A stretch of DNA of 64,000 bases, from positions 1 through 64,000 of the forward strand of contig CAVUJG010000022.1 of NCBI GenBank assembly GCA_963741755.1, given 5' to 3'. The position numbers were made by a program, and so were the translations under genes. Below the pieces are notes generated by a model that was not told the origin of the DNA, did no database searches, and saw nothing but the letters and a program-made list of their open reading frames with translations. Of the stretch, positions 56,567-64,000 are shown piece by piece. The stretch's first letter is position 1; the number at the start of each line of letters is the position of its first letter. The DNA is from Sva-07 sp963741755 (GTDB lineage Bacteria > Actinomycetota > Acidimicrobiia > Acidimicrobiales > Ilumatobacteraceae).

Positions 56567-57427
56567 GTGGATGCGATGGAAGTTCTCGAGTTCGGCACCG
56601 GCGACATCGGCGCGCTCGAGCGTCCGGTGATGCTCGTGGGCCTCGAAGGCTGGTTCGACGTGGCGAGCGCGGCGACGCAGGCCGTCAACGCGTTCATCAG
56701 CGAGGACCACGCCGTCACGGTCGGATCGATCGACCCCGACCCGTTCTACGACTTCACGCAGCAACGTCCGCACGTGTCGATCGACGACGACATTCGCGAG
56801 ATCGTGTGGCCGCACAACGAATTCGTCCTCCAGCGAAACCCCGGCCACCGCGACGTCGTCGGCCTGATCGGCGTCGAGCCGCACCTCTACTGGAAGACCT
56901 ATGTCGAGGCGATCGTGGTGGTCGCCCAAGCCCTCGGGTGCGAGGCGGTCGTCACCGTCGGCTCAGGTGCCGAGGCGATTCCCCACAGCCGGACGCCACC
57001 CGTGACCGGGAGCACGGCAAACGCCGATCTCGCTCAGCGTCTCGGTCTCGTTGCACCGAGCTACCAGGGCATCACCGGTGTGGTCGGAGTGCTCCAAGCC
57101 GAGCTCGAAGCCCGCGACATCCCCTCGGTGTCGCTGCGTGTCGGCATCCCGCACTACCTGATGAACGCCGAGCACCCGCAGGCGACGTCTGCACTGGTGC
57201 GGCATCTGAGCCACGTGCTCGACGTACCGAACACGACCGATTTCAGCGATCAGGTCGACAGCTGGCGCGACGTCCACGACGAGATCGCCGACAACGACGA
57301 GCAGCTCAAGATGTACGTGCAGCTCCTCGAAGCCGAGTTCGACCGGCGCGCCGAAGCCCAGATCCCGTCAGCCGACGACCTCGGCAGCGCGTTCGAAGAG
57401 TTCCTCCGCGATCAACGCGACGACTGA
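56567..57427 (+). CDS. PAC2 family protein
   Basis: 286 residues, the PAC2/proteasome-assembly-chaperone fold: LERPVMLVGLEGWFDVASAATQAV, GLIGVEPHLYWKTYVEAIV, VVTVGSGAEAIPHSRTPPVTG, YLMNAEHPQATSALVRHLSHV, and a C-terminal helical tail. Actinobacterial PAC2 proteins accompany the proteasome system. GTG at 56567 or ATG at 56576 are possible starts. Its 3' end is followed by a short GTTGG/CCAAC hairpin and a partial family C element. Confidence 0.82.
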   Translation: MDAMEVLEFGTGDIGALERPVMLVGLEGWFDVASAATQAVNAFISEDHAVTVGSIDPDPFYDFTQQRPHVSIDDDIREIVWPHNEFVLQRNPGHRDVVGLIGVEPHLYWKTYVEAIVVVAQALGCEAVVTVGSGAEAIPHSRTPPVTGSTANADLAQRLGLVAPSYQGITGVVGVLQAELEARDIPSVSLRVGIPHYLMNAEHPQATSALVRHLSHVLDVPNTTDFSDQVDSWRDVHDEIADNDEQLKMYVQLLEAEFDRRAEAQIPSADDLGSAFEEFLRDQRDD

Positions 57428-57448
57428 CCGTCAGCGTTGGCCCCCAAC

Positions 57449-57470
57449 GCCCAGGGCTCGGGGAACCAGG
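57449..57470. repeat. Partial family C element
   Basis: gcccagggctcggggaacca plus gg matches the family C arm over about 18 of 22 bases. It lies in the 44-bp gap between the PAC2 and metY stop codons, where the adjacent hairpin GTTGG-CCC-CCAAC (57436-57448) could terminate transcription. Confidence 0.5.
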
Positions 57471-57471
57471 T

Positions 57472-58786
57472 TCAGGCCTTGGCGGCGGCGAAGGCGGTGT
57501 CGAGGTCGGCGATGATGTCGTCGATCGACTCGATGCCGACGCTGAGACGGATCAGGCCCGGACCGACCGACGATGCGAGCTGTTCCTCGGGCGTGAGCTG
57601 GCTGTGGGTGGTGCTCGCCGGATGGATCACCAGGCTGCGAACGTCGCCGATGTTCGCGACATGGCTGTGCAGCTCGGCACCCTCGACGAACTTCTTGCCG
57701 GCCTCGAGCCCGCCCTTGATCTCGAACGCCAGCACCGAGCCATAGCCCTTGCCGCCACCGAGCTTGGTGGCCCGCTCGTGCCAGGGACTCGATGCGAGAC
57801 CCGAGTAGTTGACCGACTCGACCTGGTCGTGAGCGTCGAGGTACTCGGCCACCTTCTGGGCGTTCGCGAAGTGGCGCTCCATGCGCAGGCTCAGCGTCTC
57901 GAGACCCTGCAGGATCAAGAACGCGTTGAACGGCGAGATCGCGAGGCCGAGGTCGCGCAACATCTGCACACGGGCCTTGAGGATGAACGCACCGTGGCCG
58001 AGCGCCGGGAAGTAGGCGAGGCCGTGGTAGCTGGGGTCGGGCTCGGTGAAGTTCGGGAAACGACCTGACGCGGCGTAGTCGAACGTGCCGCCGTCGACGA
58101 TCGCACCGGCGACCGAGGTGCCGTGGCCGCCCATGAACTTGGTGAGGCTGTGGATCACGATGTCGGCGCCCCACTCCAGCGGGCGGATCAAGTACGGCGT
58201 CGGGCACCGTGTTGTCGACCATCAGCGGGATGCCGTTGGCGTGCGCAATACCGGCGATGCCCTCGATGTCGAGCACGTCGTTCTTGGGGTTCGGGATGAC
58301 CTCGCCGAAGAACACCTTCGTGTTCGGCTTGACGGCCGCTTCCCACTGGGCGAGGTCGTCGGGATCGTCGACGAAGGTGACCTCGATGCCGAACTTCGGC
58401 AGCGTGTAGTGCAGCAGGTTGTAGGTGCCGCCGTACAGCGACGGCGAGGCGACGACGTGGTCGCCGGCCTCGCACAGCGTCATGAACGCGAGCGTTTCGG
58501 CAGCCTGACCGGATGCAACGGCGAGCGTGCCGGGGAGCCCGACCGCCGTGGTGCAGCCGCCTTCGAGCGCGTTGACGCGGGCTTCGAGCGCGGCCTGCGT
58601 CGGGTTCATGATGCGGGTGTAGATGTTGCCGATCTCGGCGAGGCCGAACAGGTTGGCGGCGTGGTCGGTGTCGCGGAACTGGTACGACGTCGTCTGATAG
58701 ATCGGCACCGCCCGGGCGCCGGTGGTCGGATCGGGCTCGCCGCCGACGTGAACTTGCTTGGTCTCGAAACCCCAGGAGTCACTCAT
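57472..58786 (-). CDS. metY: O-acetylhomoserine aminocarboxypropyltransferase, frame-broken once
   Basis: About 438 codons. Landmarks of the Cys/Met PLP family: AVPIYQTTSYQFRDTDHAANL, NIYTRIMNPTQAALEARVNAL, FGEVIPNPKNDVLDIEGIA, and PLP Lys in VIHSLTKFMGGHGTSVAGAIV. MetY makes homocysteine from O-acetylhomoserine and sulfide. One extra base near 58192 (GC-C-G) separates DNTVPDA from YLIRPLEWG. Upstream in the gap lie a hairpin and a family A doublet. Confidence 0.9.
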
Positions 58787-58855
58787 AGGGGCCGCACGCT
58801 ATCCCCCAATTCCCGACCCCACAAGTCGGGTTTCCCGCGCCCCGCTCCCACCCGC

Positions 58856-58956
58856 GATGAGCGAACCGACCGCATTCGGCTGTTTCGCTCATCGCTGACA
58901 GGCCAATCATGCGGACGATGAGCGAACCGACCGCATACGGCGGTTTCGCTCATCGC
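58856..58956. repeat. Family A 40-bp palindromic doublet, copies 3-4
   Basis: Copies 58856-58895 and 58917-58956 are separated by 21 bp in the gap between metY and the YhhN gene. Both are open in both directions and read as MSEPT...FAHR. A CCCGAC/GTCGGG hairpin at 58812-58830 also lies in this 178-bp gap; otherwise it holds nothing recognisable. Confidence 0.88.
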
Positions 58957-58964
58957 AACGAGCG

Positions 58965-59603
58965 CTACAGGAGGCTGGCGACGAGGCCGGCTTGGCCGAG
59001 GTGGTAGGTGACCATGATCGTGACCGGCATCCAGCGGGCGTCGGCGACGAACTGGCGCCAGCCGAGCACCGAGTCGGACGCGACGAACAGCGCTGCGCCG
59101 AGTATCGCCCAGGTGTTGCCGGTCGCCATCGCCACGCAGAACATCAGCGAGATCGCGACCAGGTAGCCCGTCACGGCTGGACCGAGGACACGTTCCTTCC
59201 GGTGGGCGGCGAGCACGATCCGCACCCCGATGACGCCTGCGAGGACCGCCATCATCGCGGCGCCGACGAGAAACCCGGCGGATGACCAGTCGTCGCCTGC
59301 CAGGAACCCGAATGTGTAGGCGAGGTGAGCGAGCAGGAACGACACCAGCCCGAGCACGAAGTACTTCGCTCCGAACAGCAGCAGGACGTCACCGGCGAGC
59401 GAGCACAACAGCGCGACGACGAACCATGCCCGCACCAGTTGATCGACCGGCTCCAACACCACCGCGACAGCGATGAGCGCGGTCAGTGCGAGCGGCTTGC
59501 TCCACAGTTCAGTGCGTCGGCGCCCGTCGCCGAGCCGGCTCCACCAGTTGGCGACCGCCGCGACCGCGAAGACTGCAGCAAACACCCACGCCGTGTCGTT
59601 CAT
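58965..59603 (-). CDS. YhhN-family membrane protein
   Basis: 212 residues with about eight transmembrane segments. Landmarks: SKPLALTALIAVAVV, CSLAGDVLLLF and SDSVLGWRQFV, with a third copy near GHPQ-like regions replaced by TYHLGQAGLVASL. The family includes lysoplasmalogenases of plasmalogen recycling. ATG at 59603 gives MNDTAWVFAAVF. Flanked on both sides by family A doublets. Confidence 0.82.
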   Translation of the reverse strand: MNDTAWVFAAVFAVAAVANWWSRLGDGRRRTELWSKPLALTALIAVAVVLEPVDQLVRAWFVVALLCSLAGDVLLLFGAKYFVLGLVSFLLAHLAYTFGFLAGDDWSSAGFLVGAAMMAVLAGVIGVRIVLAAHRKERVLGPAVTGYLVAISLMFCVAMATGNTWAILGAALFVASDSVLGWRQFVADARWMPVTIMVTYHLGQAGLVASLL

Positions 59604-59627
59604 CGCGCCGTCGTCCCGCATTCCAGC

Positions 59628-59728
59628 GATGAGCGAAACCACCGCATACGGTCAGTTCGCTCATCGCAACAGCACGACCTGATCCACCGATGAGCGAGAC
59701 CACCGCATACGGTCAGTTCGCTCATCGC
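59628..59728. repeat. Family A 40-bp palindromic doublet, copies 5-6
   Basis: Copies 59628-59667 and 59689-59728 are separated by 21 bp, the same spacing as at 58856. They lie upstream of the YhhN gene. Both read MSETTAYGQFAHR on the plus strand and MSELTVCGG[F/L]AHR on the minus strand. Confidence 0.9.
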
Positions 59729-59749
59729 AGGAGTCCTTCCGTTCAGCTT

Positions 59750-59860
59750 GCTGAGGAGGAGCTGGGTGTGGTGAGCGCAAGGCGCGAGGCGACGACGTTG
59801 CCTGACGGCAACGAGGAGCTCTCGCAACGCAGCGATCGCCGCACCCAGGTTCTCCTCAGC
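59750..59860 (-). terminator. Long structured element at the ilvC 3' end
   Basis: Outer arms GCTGAGGAGGAGCTGGGTG (59750-59768) and CACCCAGGTTCTCCTCAGC (59842-59860) pair at 17 of 19 positions and overlap the ilvC stop; an inner stem CGTTGCC/GGCAACG (59796-59802/59807-59813) nests inside. No U-tract follows. It could end the ilvBNC message or be a stable 3' structure. Confidence 0.4.
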
Positions 59861-60884
59861 CGCCGGAGATGTCGGCGACCTTCTGCTTGCCGGCGCCGAT
59901 GAACGGCATCATGTCGCGCAGCTCGCCGCCGATCTCCTCGATCGGGTGGGCCTTGCCCTCGTCCTGCATGCGCTTGTAATTCGGGCGGCCGGCCTCGGAC
60001 TCGGCGATCCATTCGGCGGCGAACTGGCCACTCTGGATCTCGCCGAGGATCTTCTTCATCTCGGCCTTGGTGGCCTCGGTGACGACACGGGGACCACGGG
60101 TGAGGTCGCCGTACTCGGCAGTGTCGGAGATCGAGTACCGCATGCCGGCGATGCCCTCTTCGTACATCAGGTCGACGATGAGCTTCACCTCGTGGAGGCA
60201 CTCGAAGTACGCCATCTCCGGGGCGTAGCCCGCCTCGGTCAGCGTCTCGAACCCCGCGCGAACCAGCGCGGTGACACCGCCGCACAGCACGGCCTGCTCA
60301 CCGAACAGGTCGGTCTCGGTCTCGGCAGCGAACGTCGTCTCGATGACACCGGCGCGGGTACCGCCGATGGCATCGGCGTACGACATGGCGATGTCGCGGG
60401 CCTGCCCCGACGCGTCCTGCTCGACCGCGATGAGTGCCGGTACACCGCCGCCCTCGGTGTAGGTACGGCGCACGAGGTGGCCAGGACCCTTCGGGGCGAT
60501 CATGATCACGTCACATCCGGCGGGCGGCTGGATGCGATCGAAGCGGATGTTGAAGCCGTGAGCGAAAGCGAGCGCCTTGCCCTCGCCCATGTGCGACGCG
60601 ATGTGGGCGTCGTAGATCGCCTTCTGCTCGGTGTCGGGGGCGAGCAGCATGATCACGTCGGCCCATTCGGCGGCTTCGTCGATGGTCATCACGGTGAGCC
60701 CGGCAGATTCCGCCTTGGCGGCCGACGACGACTCGGGTCGCAGACCGACGGCAACGTCGACCCCGGACTCCTTGAGGTTCAGCGCATGGGCGTGGCCCTG
60801 CGAGCCGTAGCCGATGACGGCGACCTTCTTGCCTCGGATGATCGAAGGATCTGCATCCTCGGCGTAGTACACGGTGACAGCCAT
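59856..60884 (-). CDS. ilvC: Ketol-acid reductoisomerase (class I)
   Basis: 342 residues. NADPH motif VIGYGSQGHAHALNL, GLRPESSSAAKAESAGL, and HEVKLIVDLMYEEGIAGMRYSISDTAEYGDL with the Mg2+-binding Asp/Glu are class I KARI hallmarks. It isomerises and reduces acetolactate to dihydroxyisovalerate. The ATG at 60884 lies just past the ilvN stop at 60886. Last gene of ilvB-ilvN-ilvC. Confidence 0.95.
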   Translation of the reverse strand: MAVTVYYAEDADPSIIRGKKVAVIGYGSQGHAHALNLKESGVDVAVGLRPESSSAAKAESAGLTVMTIDEAAEWADVIMLLAPDTEQKAIYDAHIASHMGEGKALAFAHGFNIRFDRIQPPAGCDVIMIAPKGPGHLVRRTYTEGGGVPALIAVEQDASGQARDIAMSYADAIGGTRAGVIETTFAAETETDLFGEQAVLCGGVTALVRAGFETLTEAGYAPEMAYFECLHEVKLIVDLMYEEGIAGMRYSISDTAEYGDLTRGPRVVTEATKAEMKKILGEIQSGQFAAEWIAESEAGRPNYKRMQDEGKAHPIEEIGGELRDMMPFIGAGKQKVADISGG

Positions 60885-60885
60885 C

Positions 60886-61453
60886 TCAGCCGGCCTTTCC
60901 AGTTGTGGGAGTGGGGTGCACGGCGCGCAGTCGTGCGCCGCGATCGAGTTTCGGCAGCGCCACCCGTCCGGTGCGCTGGAGCTCAACGATGCCATAACCG
61001 TCGAGCAAATCCTCAAAATCGTCGAGCTTGTCGGGATGACCTTCGAGGCTCACGGTGAGCACCGATTCGGCGACCGCGATGATCTTGCCCTCGAAGATGG
61101 TGGCGAGTTCGACCACCTTGGCACGCTGCTCGTCCGGTGCTTTGACGGTCGCGATCAACAGTTCGCGTTCGACCGACCGACGAGGGTCGAGCTCGGAGAT
61201 CTTCACGACGTCGATCAACTTGAACAGCTGCTTGGTGATCTGCTCGAGCGGCGTCGATTCGACGTCGACAACGATCGTGATGCGGCTCATGCCTTCGTCC
61301 TCGGCCGGAGCGACCGCCAGCGAGAAGATGTTGAAGCCGCGCCGGGCGAACAGGCCGGCCACCCGAGCGAGGACGCCCGGACGGTTCTGGACGAGCACCG
61401 ACAAGATGTGGTGGTTGAGGGTCTGGCCCCCGTACTGGTTGATGCGTGGTCAT
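60886..61453 (-). CDS. ilvN: Acetolactate synthase small (regulatory) subunit, frame-broken once
   Basis: About 189 codons: after correction it starts MTTINQYGGQTLNHHILSVL, continues VQNRPGVLARVAGLFARRGFNIFSLAV (ACT domain) and IDVVKISELDPRRSVERELLIA. It confers valine feedback control on IlvB. The ATG at 61453 overlaps the ilvB stop (ATGA). One extra base about 10 bases in (ACGC near 61440) breaks the frame right after the start. Confidence 0.88.
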
Positions 61454-63209
61454 GAGTCGAAGGCCTTCTGCGCGGTCCTGTTGAGTGGGGTGGAGGATCA
61501 GATCGTCGTTGCTGGCGCCGGCGGGCACCATCGGGAACACCTTCTCGGAGGCGTCGGTGCGGAACTCGATGACGACCGAGCGGTCGCTGATCGAGTTCGC
61601 CTTCTCGATGGCCGGGCCGACTTCTTCGGGCGACTCGACGAGGATGCCGACGCATCCCATCGACTCGGCCCACATCACGAAGTCGGGGACCTTGGCGTTC
61701 AGATACACCTCGGAGTAGCGCTCGTCGTAGAACATCTCCTGCCACTGACGCACCATGCCGAGGTAGCTGTTGTTGAGCAGCGCCACCTTGATCGGCAGCC
61801 CCTCGACCGTGGCGGTCACCAACTCCTGCGCGGTCATCTGGAAGCAGCCGTCCCCGTCGACGGCCCACACGTCACACTCGGGCCGGGCGGCCTTGGCGCC
61901 GATGGCGGCCGGGATCGAGAAGCCCATCGTGCCGAGCCCGCCGGAGTTGACCCAGGTGTAGGGCTCGTTGAACTCGAAGAACTGCGAGGTGTACATCTGG
62001 TGCTGGCCGACGCCCGAGGCGACGATCGTGTGCGGGGACGCCAACCGGTTCAGTTCCTCGATGCAGTACTGCGGCTTCAGCGCAGCACCGGGCTCGGACT
62101 GCTCGTAGGTCATCGGGAACTGTTCGCGCCAACCTGACACCTTGCTCTTCCACGCCGACGTATCGGCTTGGGCGGTGCCGGCAGCGATCATCGTCTTGAT
62201 CTCGGCGATGATCTCCTCGATCACGTACTTGGCGTCGCCGACGATCGGCACGTCCGGGCGACGGACCTTGCCCTGCTCGGCCGGGATCGATGTCGACATG
62301 GATGACCTTGGCCTCCTGCGCGAACGCGTCGACCTTGCCGGTGATGCGGTCGTCGAAACGGGCGCCGAGCGTGATCAACAGATCGCTCTTCTGCATTGCC
62401 GTGATCGCCGTGGCGTTGCCGTGCATACCGGGCATGCCGAGGCACAGCGGATGGTCGTCGGGGAACGCGCCTCTTGCCATCAGTGTGGTGACGACGTAAC
62501 TGTCGATCAGCTCGGCCAGCTCGCGCAGCGCCTCGGCGGCACGCGACTTGAGGATGCCGCCGCCGGCATAGATGATCGGACGCTCGGACGCCATGATCAG
62601 GCGAGCGGCTTCCTTGATCATGCGCGGGTGGCCCTTGACGTTCGGCCGGTAGCCGGGGAGCGAGTCGAGCACCTCCTGGTCGGTCGGCCAGTACCACTCC
62701 ATCTCGTTCTGCAGACAGTCCTTCGGAACGTCGATCAGCGTCGGGCCGGGACGCCCCGTGGTGGCGATGTGGAACGCCTGGCGCACTGCCATCGGGATGT
62801 CCTGGGCCGACATGACGAGTTCGTTGTGCTTGGTGCACGACCGGGTGATGCCGACCGTGTCGCACTCCTGGAAGGCGTCTGAGCCGATCGCTGCGGTGGG
62901 GACCTGTCCGGTGATCGCCACCATCGGCACCGAGTCCATGTAGGCGTCCATCAACGGGGTCACGAGGTTCGTGGCTGCCGGCCCGGAGGTCACCATGGCG
63001 ACACCAGGCTTGCCGGACACGTGCGCGTAGCCCTCGGCCATGTGGCCCGCGCCCTGCTCGTGGCGCACGAGGATGTGGCGGATGGAGCTGTCCATCAACG
63101 GGTCGTACGCCGGCAGGATGCAGCCGCCGGGGTAGCCGAAGATGAGGTCGACGTTCTCGTGCTCGAGTGCTCGGATCAGCGCCTCGGCGCCGGTGAGTCG
63201 TTCGGTCAT
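61450..63209 (-). CDS. ilvB: Acetolactate synthase large subunit, frame-broken twice
   Basis: About 586 codons. Landmarks: VDLIFGYPGGCILPAYDPL, GPAATNLVTPLMDAY, AITGQVPTAAIGSDAFQE, and the TPP/Mg2+ motif WAVDGDGCFQMTAQELVTA through NNSYLGMVRQWQEMFY. It condenses pyruvate to acetolactate, the first step for Val/Leu/Ile. Extra bases near 62292 (CC-C-G) and 61490 (CC-C-A) break the frame; corrected, the protein ends AQKAFDS. Preceded by a leader peptide and attenuator hairpin. Confidence 0.93.
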
Positions 63210-63292
63210 GTCAGTGCCTTTGTGTCGAGTGTTCGTTGGGGAGTGTTCGGTGCGGAGTTGATGGAAGTCGGGGCCGGATCGCACACGGTGCC

Positions 63293-63324
63293 GAAAAGCA
63301 AACGACCTCCCGTCTGGGAGGTCG
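63293..63324 (-). terminator. ilvBNC leader attenuator/terminator hairpin
   Basis: A 9-bp perfect stem CGACCTCCC (63303-63311) / GGGAGGTCG (63316-63324) with a 4-base loop. Read on the minus strand it is followed by TTTGCTTTT (63302-63294). It lies 28 bp after the stop of the leader peptide gene and about 84 bp before ilvB, as in ribosome-mediated attenuators. Confidence 0.85.
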
Positions 63325-63352
63325 GAGCACGCGCAGCGGAAGGCCGGGCGTG

Positions 63353-63415
63353 CTACTGGATGAGTACTACGAGCAGGCTCGGGAATGCGGGAGTGGTCGT
63401 AGACACGGGAAACAT
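63353..63415 (-). CDS. ilv leader peptide (Leu-Leu-Val-Val-Leu-Ile)
   Basis: A 20-residue peptide, MFPVSTTTPAFPSLLVVLIQ, then TAG. Six consecutive branched-chain residues sit just before its end, and a terminator hairpin follows. GAGG lies six bases upstream of this ATG; a second ATG at 63418 is immediately adjacent. By analogy with enteric and corynebacterial leaders, stalling at these codons when charged tRNA-Leu/Val/Ile is scarce would prevent the terminator and allow ilvBNC transcription. The gap 63210-63511 holds this leader and its hairpin, with nothing else apparent. Confidence 0.85.
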   Translation of the reverse strand: MFPVSTTTPAFPSLLVVLIQ

Positions 63416-63511
63416 CATAGTCCTCATCGGTGCGTTGTTGGCAAGTCATGAATGGTGATGACACGCGCAACGTCACGAGAGACCTCAGATCTCCGCGGTA
63501 CGGTTCGAATC

Positions 63512-64000
63512 GTGGGTAGGCGCGACGACGTGATTGCGGCAGCAGTCGAGTTGCTGCGCGAGTCGGGACCTGCAGCGCTCACGTCGGTGAACGTCGCCAA
63601 GCGGCTCGGAGTGACCCAGTCGGCGATCTACCGCCACGTCACCGACATGGACGAGCTCACCACGATCGCCAGCCACCGCGTCGTCGGTGATCTCTCGACC
63701 GTGATGATGGAGGCCGTTGCTTCGCCCGACACGACATGGGGTGAGGGGACCCACCTGGCCAGCTTCGCCAACCAGGTCGTCCGAGTTGTCGCCGAGCACG
63801 ACCAGGCCATCGCAACCATCGACAGGTGGCGCTACGAGACCGGGCAACTCGGCGAGGGGATTCGCACGATGCTCGACGTCGGGGCGCATCTGATCGCAAG
63901 CGAACTCGAGAAGGCCTGGCGCGTCGACTTCGACTGCAACGACCCGTTCGACGAGACAACCGCGGCGGCACAGCTCGCTCACGCTCGACTCGCGATCGAC
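63512..64000 (+). CDS. TetR-family transcriptional regulator, truncated by the window end
   Basis: 163 codons to the end of the window with no stop, from a GTG start. The N-terminal HTH is clear: VIAAAVELLRESGPAALTSV followed by NVAKRLGVTQSAIYRHVTDM, the TetR signature ending YRHV. The C-terminal ligand-binding part is only begun. Divergent from ilvB's leader. The ligand and targets are unknown. Confidence 0.85.
   Translation, partial: MGRRDDVIAAAVELLRESGPAALTSVNVAKRLGVTQSAIYRHVTDMDELTTIASHRVVGDLSTVMMEAVASPDTTWGEGTHLASFANQVVRVVAEHDQAIATIDRWRYETGQLGEGIRTMLDVGAHLIASELEKAWRVDFDCNDPFDETTAAAQLAHARLAID

Noticed and set aside
32666..59728. CRISPR array at the repeated 40-bp units
   Set aside because: Units are palindromic and occur as doublets at separate loci with short spacers of 21 or 31 bp, no more than two per locus, and there are no cas genes.
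147..62295. Programmed ribosomal frameshifting as the cause of the frame breaks
   Set aside because: Breaks occur in unrelated genes, in both directions, with no slippery sequence or stop codon arrangement in common.
1..64000. Prophage, insertion sequence, rRNA or tRNA genes
   Set aside because: No integrase, capsid, transposase or structural RNA pattern was seen; gaps are too short for rRNA, and no cloverleaf with a recognisable TTCGAATC-type arm was found in the gaps I read.

Overview
This is a high-GC stretch whose gene content fits an uncultured or environmental actinobacterium, probably class Acidimicrobiia (Ilumatobacter-like); that placement is inference. Pointers are an F420-type luciferase-like oxidoreductase, a mycobacterial-type SerC, a wax-ester/diacylglycerol acyltransferase beside a HAD-acyltransferase fusion, a WXG100-like protein, PAC2, many GTG starts and many ATGA/GTGA gene overlaps. 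No prophage, transposase, CRISPR array, rRNA or tRNA is visible. About 34 frame breaks cut otherwise intact genes, including ilvB, ilvN, metY, cobO and the B12 and thiamine transporter genes. Every one I could place sits at a third codon position, either with two alternative wobble bases side by side or with the wobble base missing. I read them as consensus errors at synonymous strain polymorphisms, not gene decay, and annotate through them.

Layout. 0.1-6.4 kb: one very large secreted protein with GRARFI-type repeats and a gingipain-like (C25) domain, carrying about 20 frame breaks. 6.5-9.8 kb: a SnoaL-like gene bracketed by a duplicated tldD start, then a fused TldD-TldE protein. 10-20 kb: sulfotransferase, methyltransferases, MOSC protein, zinc alcohol dehydrogenase, storage-lipid and phospholipid acyltransferases, and a four-module lipoprotein. 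20-31 kb: LLM oxidoreductase, thioredoxin, CHAD-CYTH protein, an amine/lysine-type catabolic trio, an AcuI-type reductase, and a sulfurtransferase with a TSUP exporter. 31.9-36.2 kb: a TPP riboswitch followed by thiN-thiB-thiP-thiQ in four overlapping genes. 36-40 kb: WXG100-like pair, vapBC and a DinB-like protein. 39.5-45 kb: gnd-zwf, a DMT permease, LtrA and a class II aldolase. 45-50 kb: a corrinoid locus with btuFCD behind a cobalamin riboswitch and divergent cobO-cobT, then a DUF368 translocase. 50.8-54 kb: PNPOx-GAF and PNPOx proteins divergent from a hemerythrin-cupredoxin pair, with a 10-bp inverted repeat between them. 54-64 kb: amino-acid metabolism (aspartate aminotransferase, serC, metY, ilvBNC) and a truncated TetR gene.

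Small palindromic elements are unusually common, in four families. A: 40 bp, six copies arranged as three doublets, open on both strands. B: 33-bp arms, two loci. C: two full copies or arms plus one partial. D: a large hairpin, two loci. Families A and C lie inside coding sequence: they form the thiN/thiB junction, an extra loop in ThiQ, and the linker joining the two halves of the TldD-TldE fusion.

Three RNA-level switches are visible: a TPP riboswitch (31901-31990, +), a cobalamin riboswitch (about 48010-48215, -), and an ilvBNC attenuator consisting of a 20-residue leader peptide with a Leu-Leu-Val-Val-Leu-Ile run followed by a terminator hairpin.
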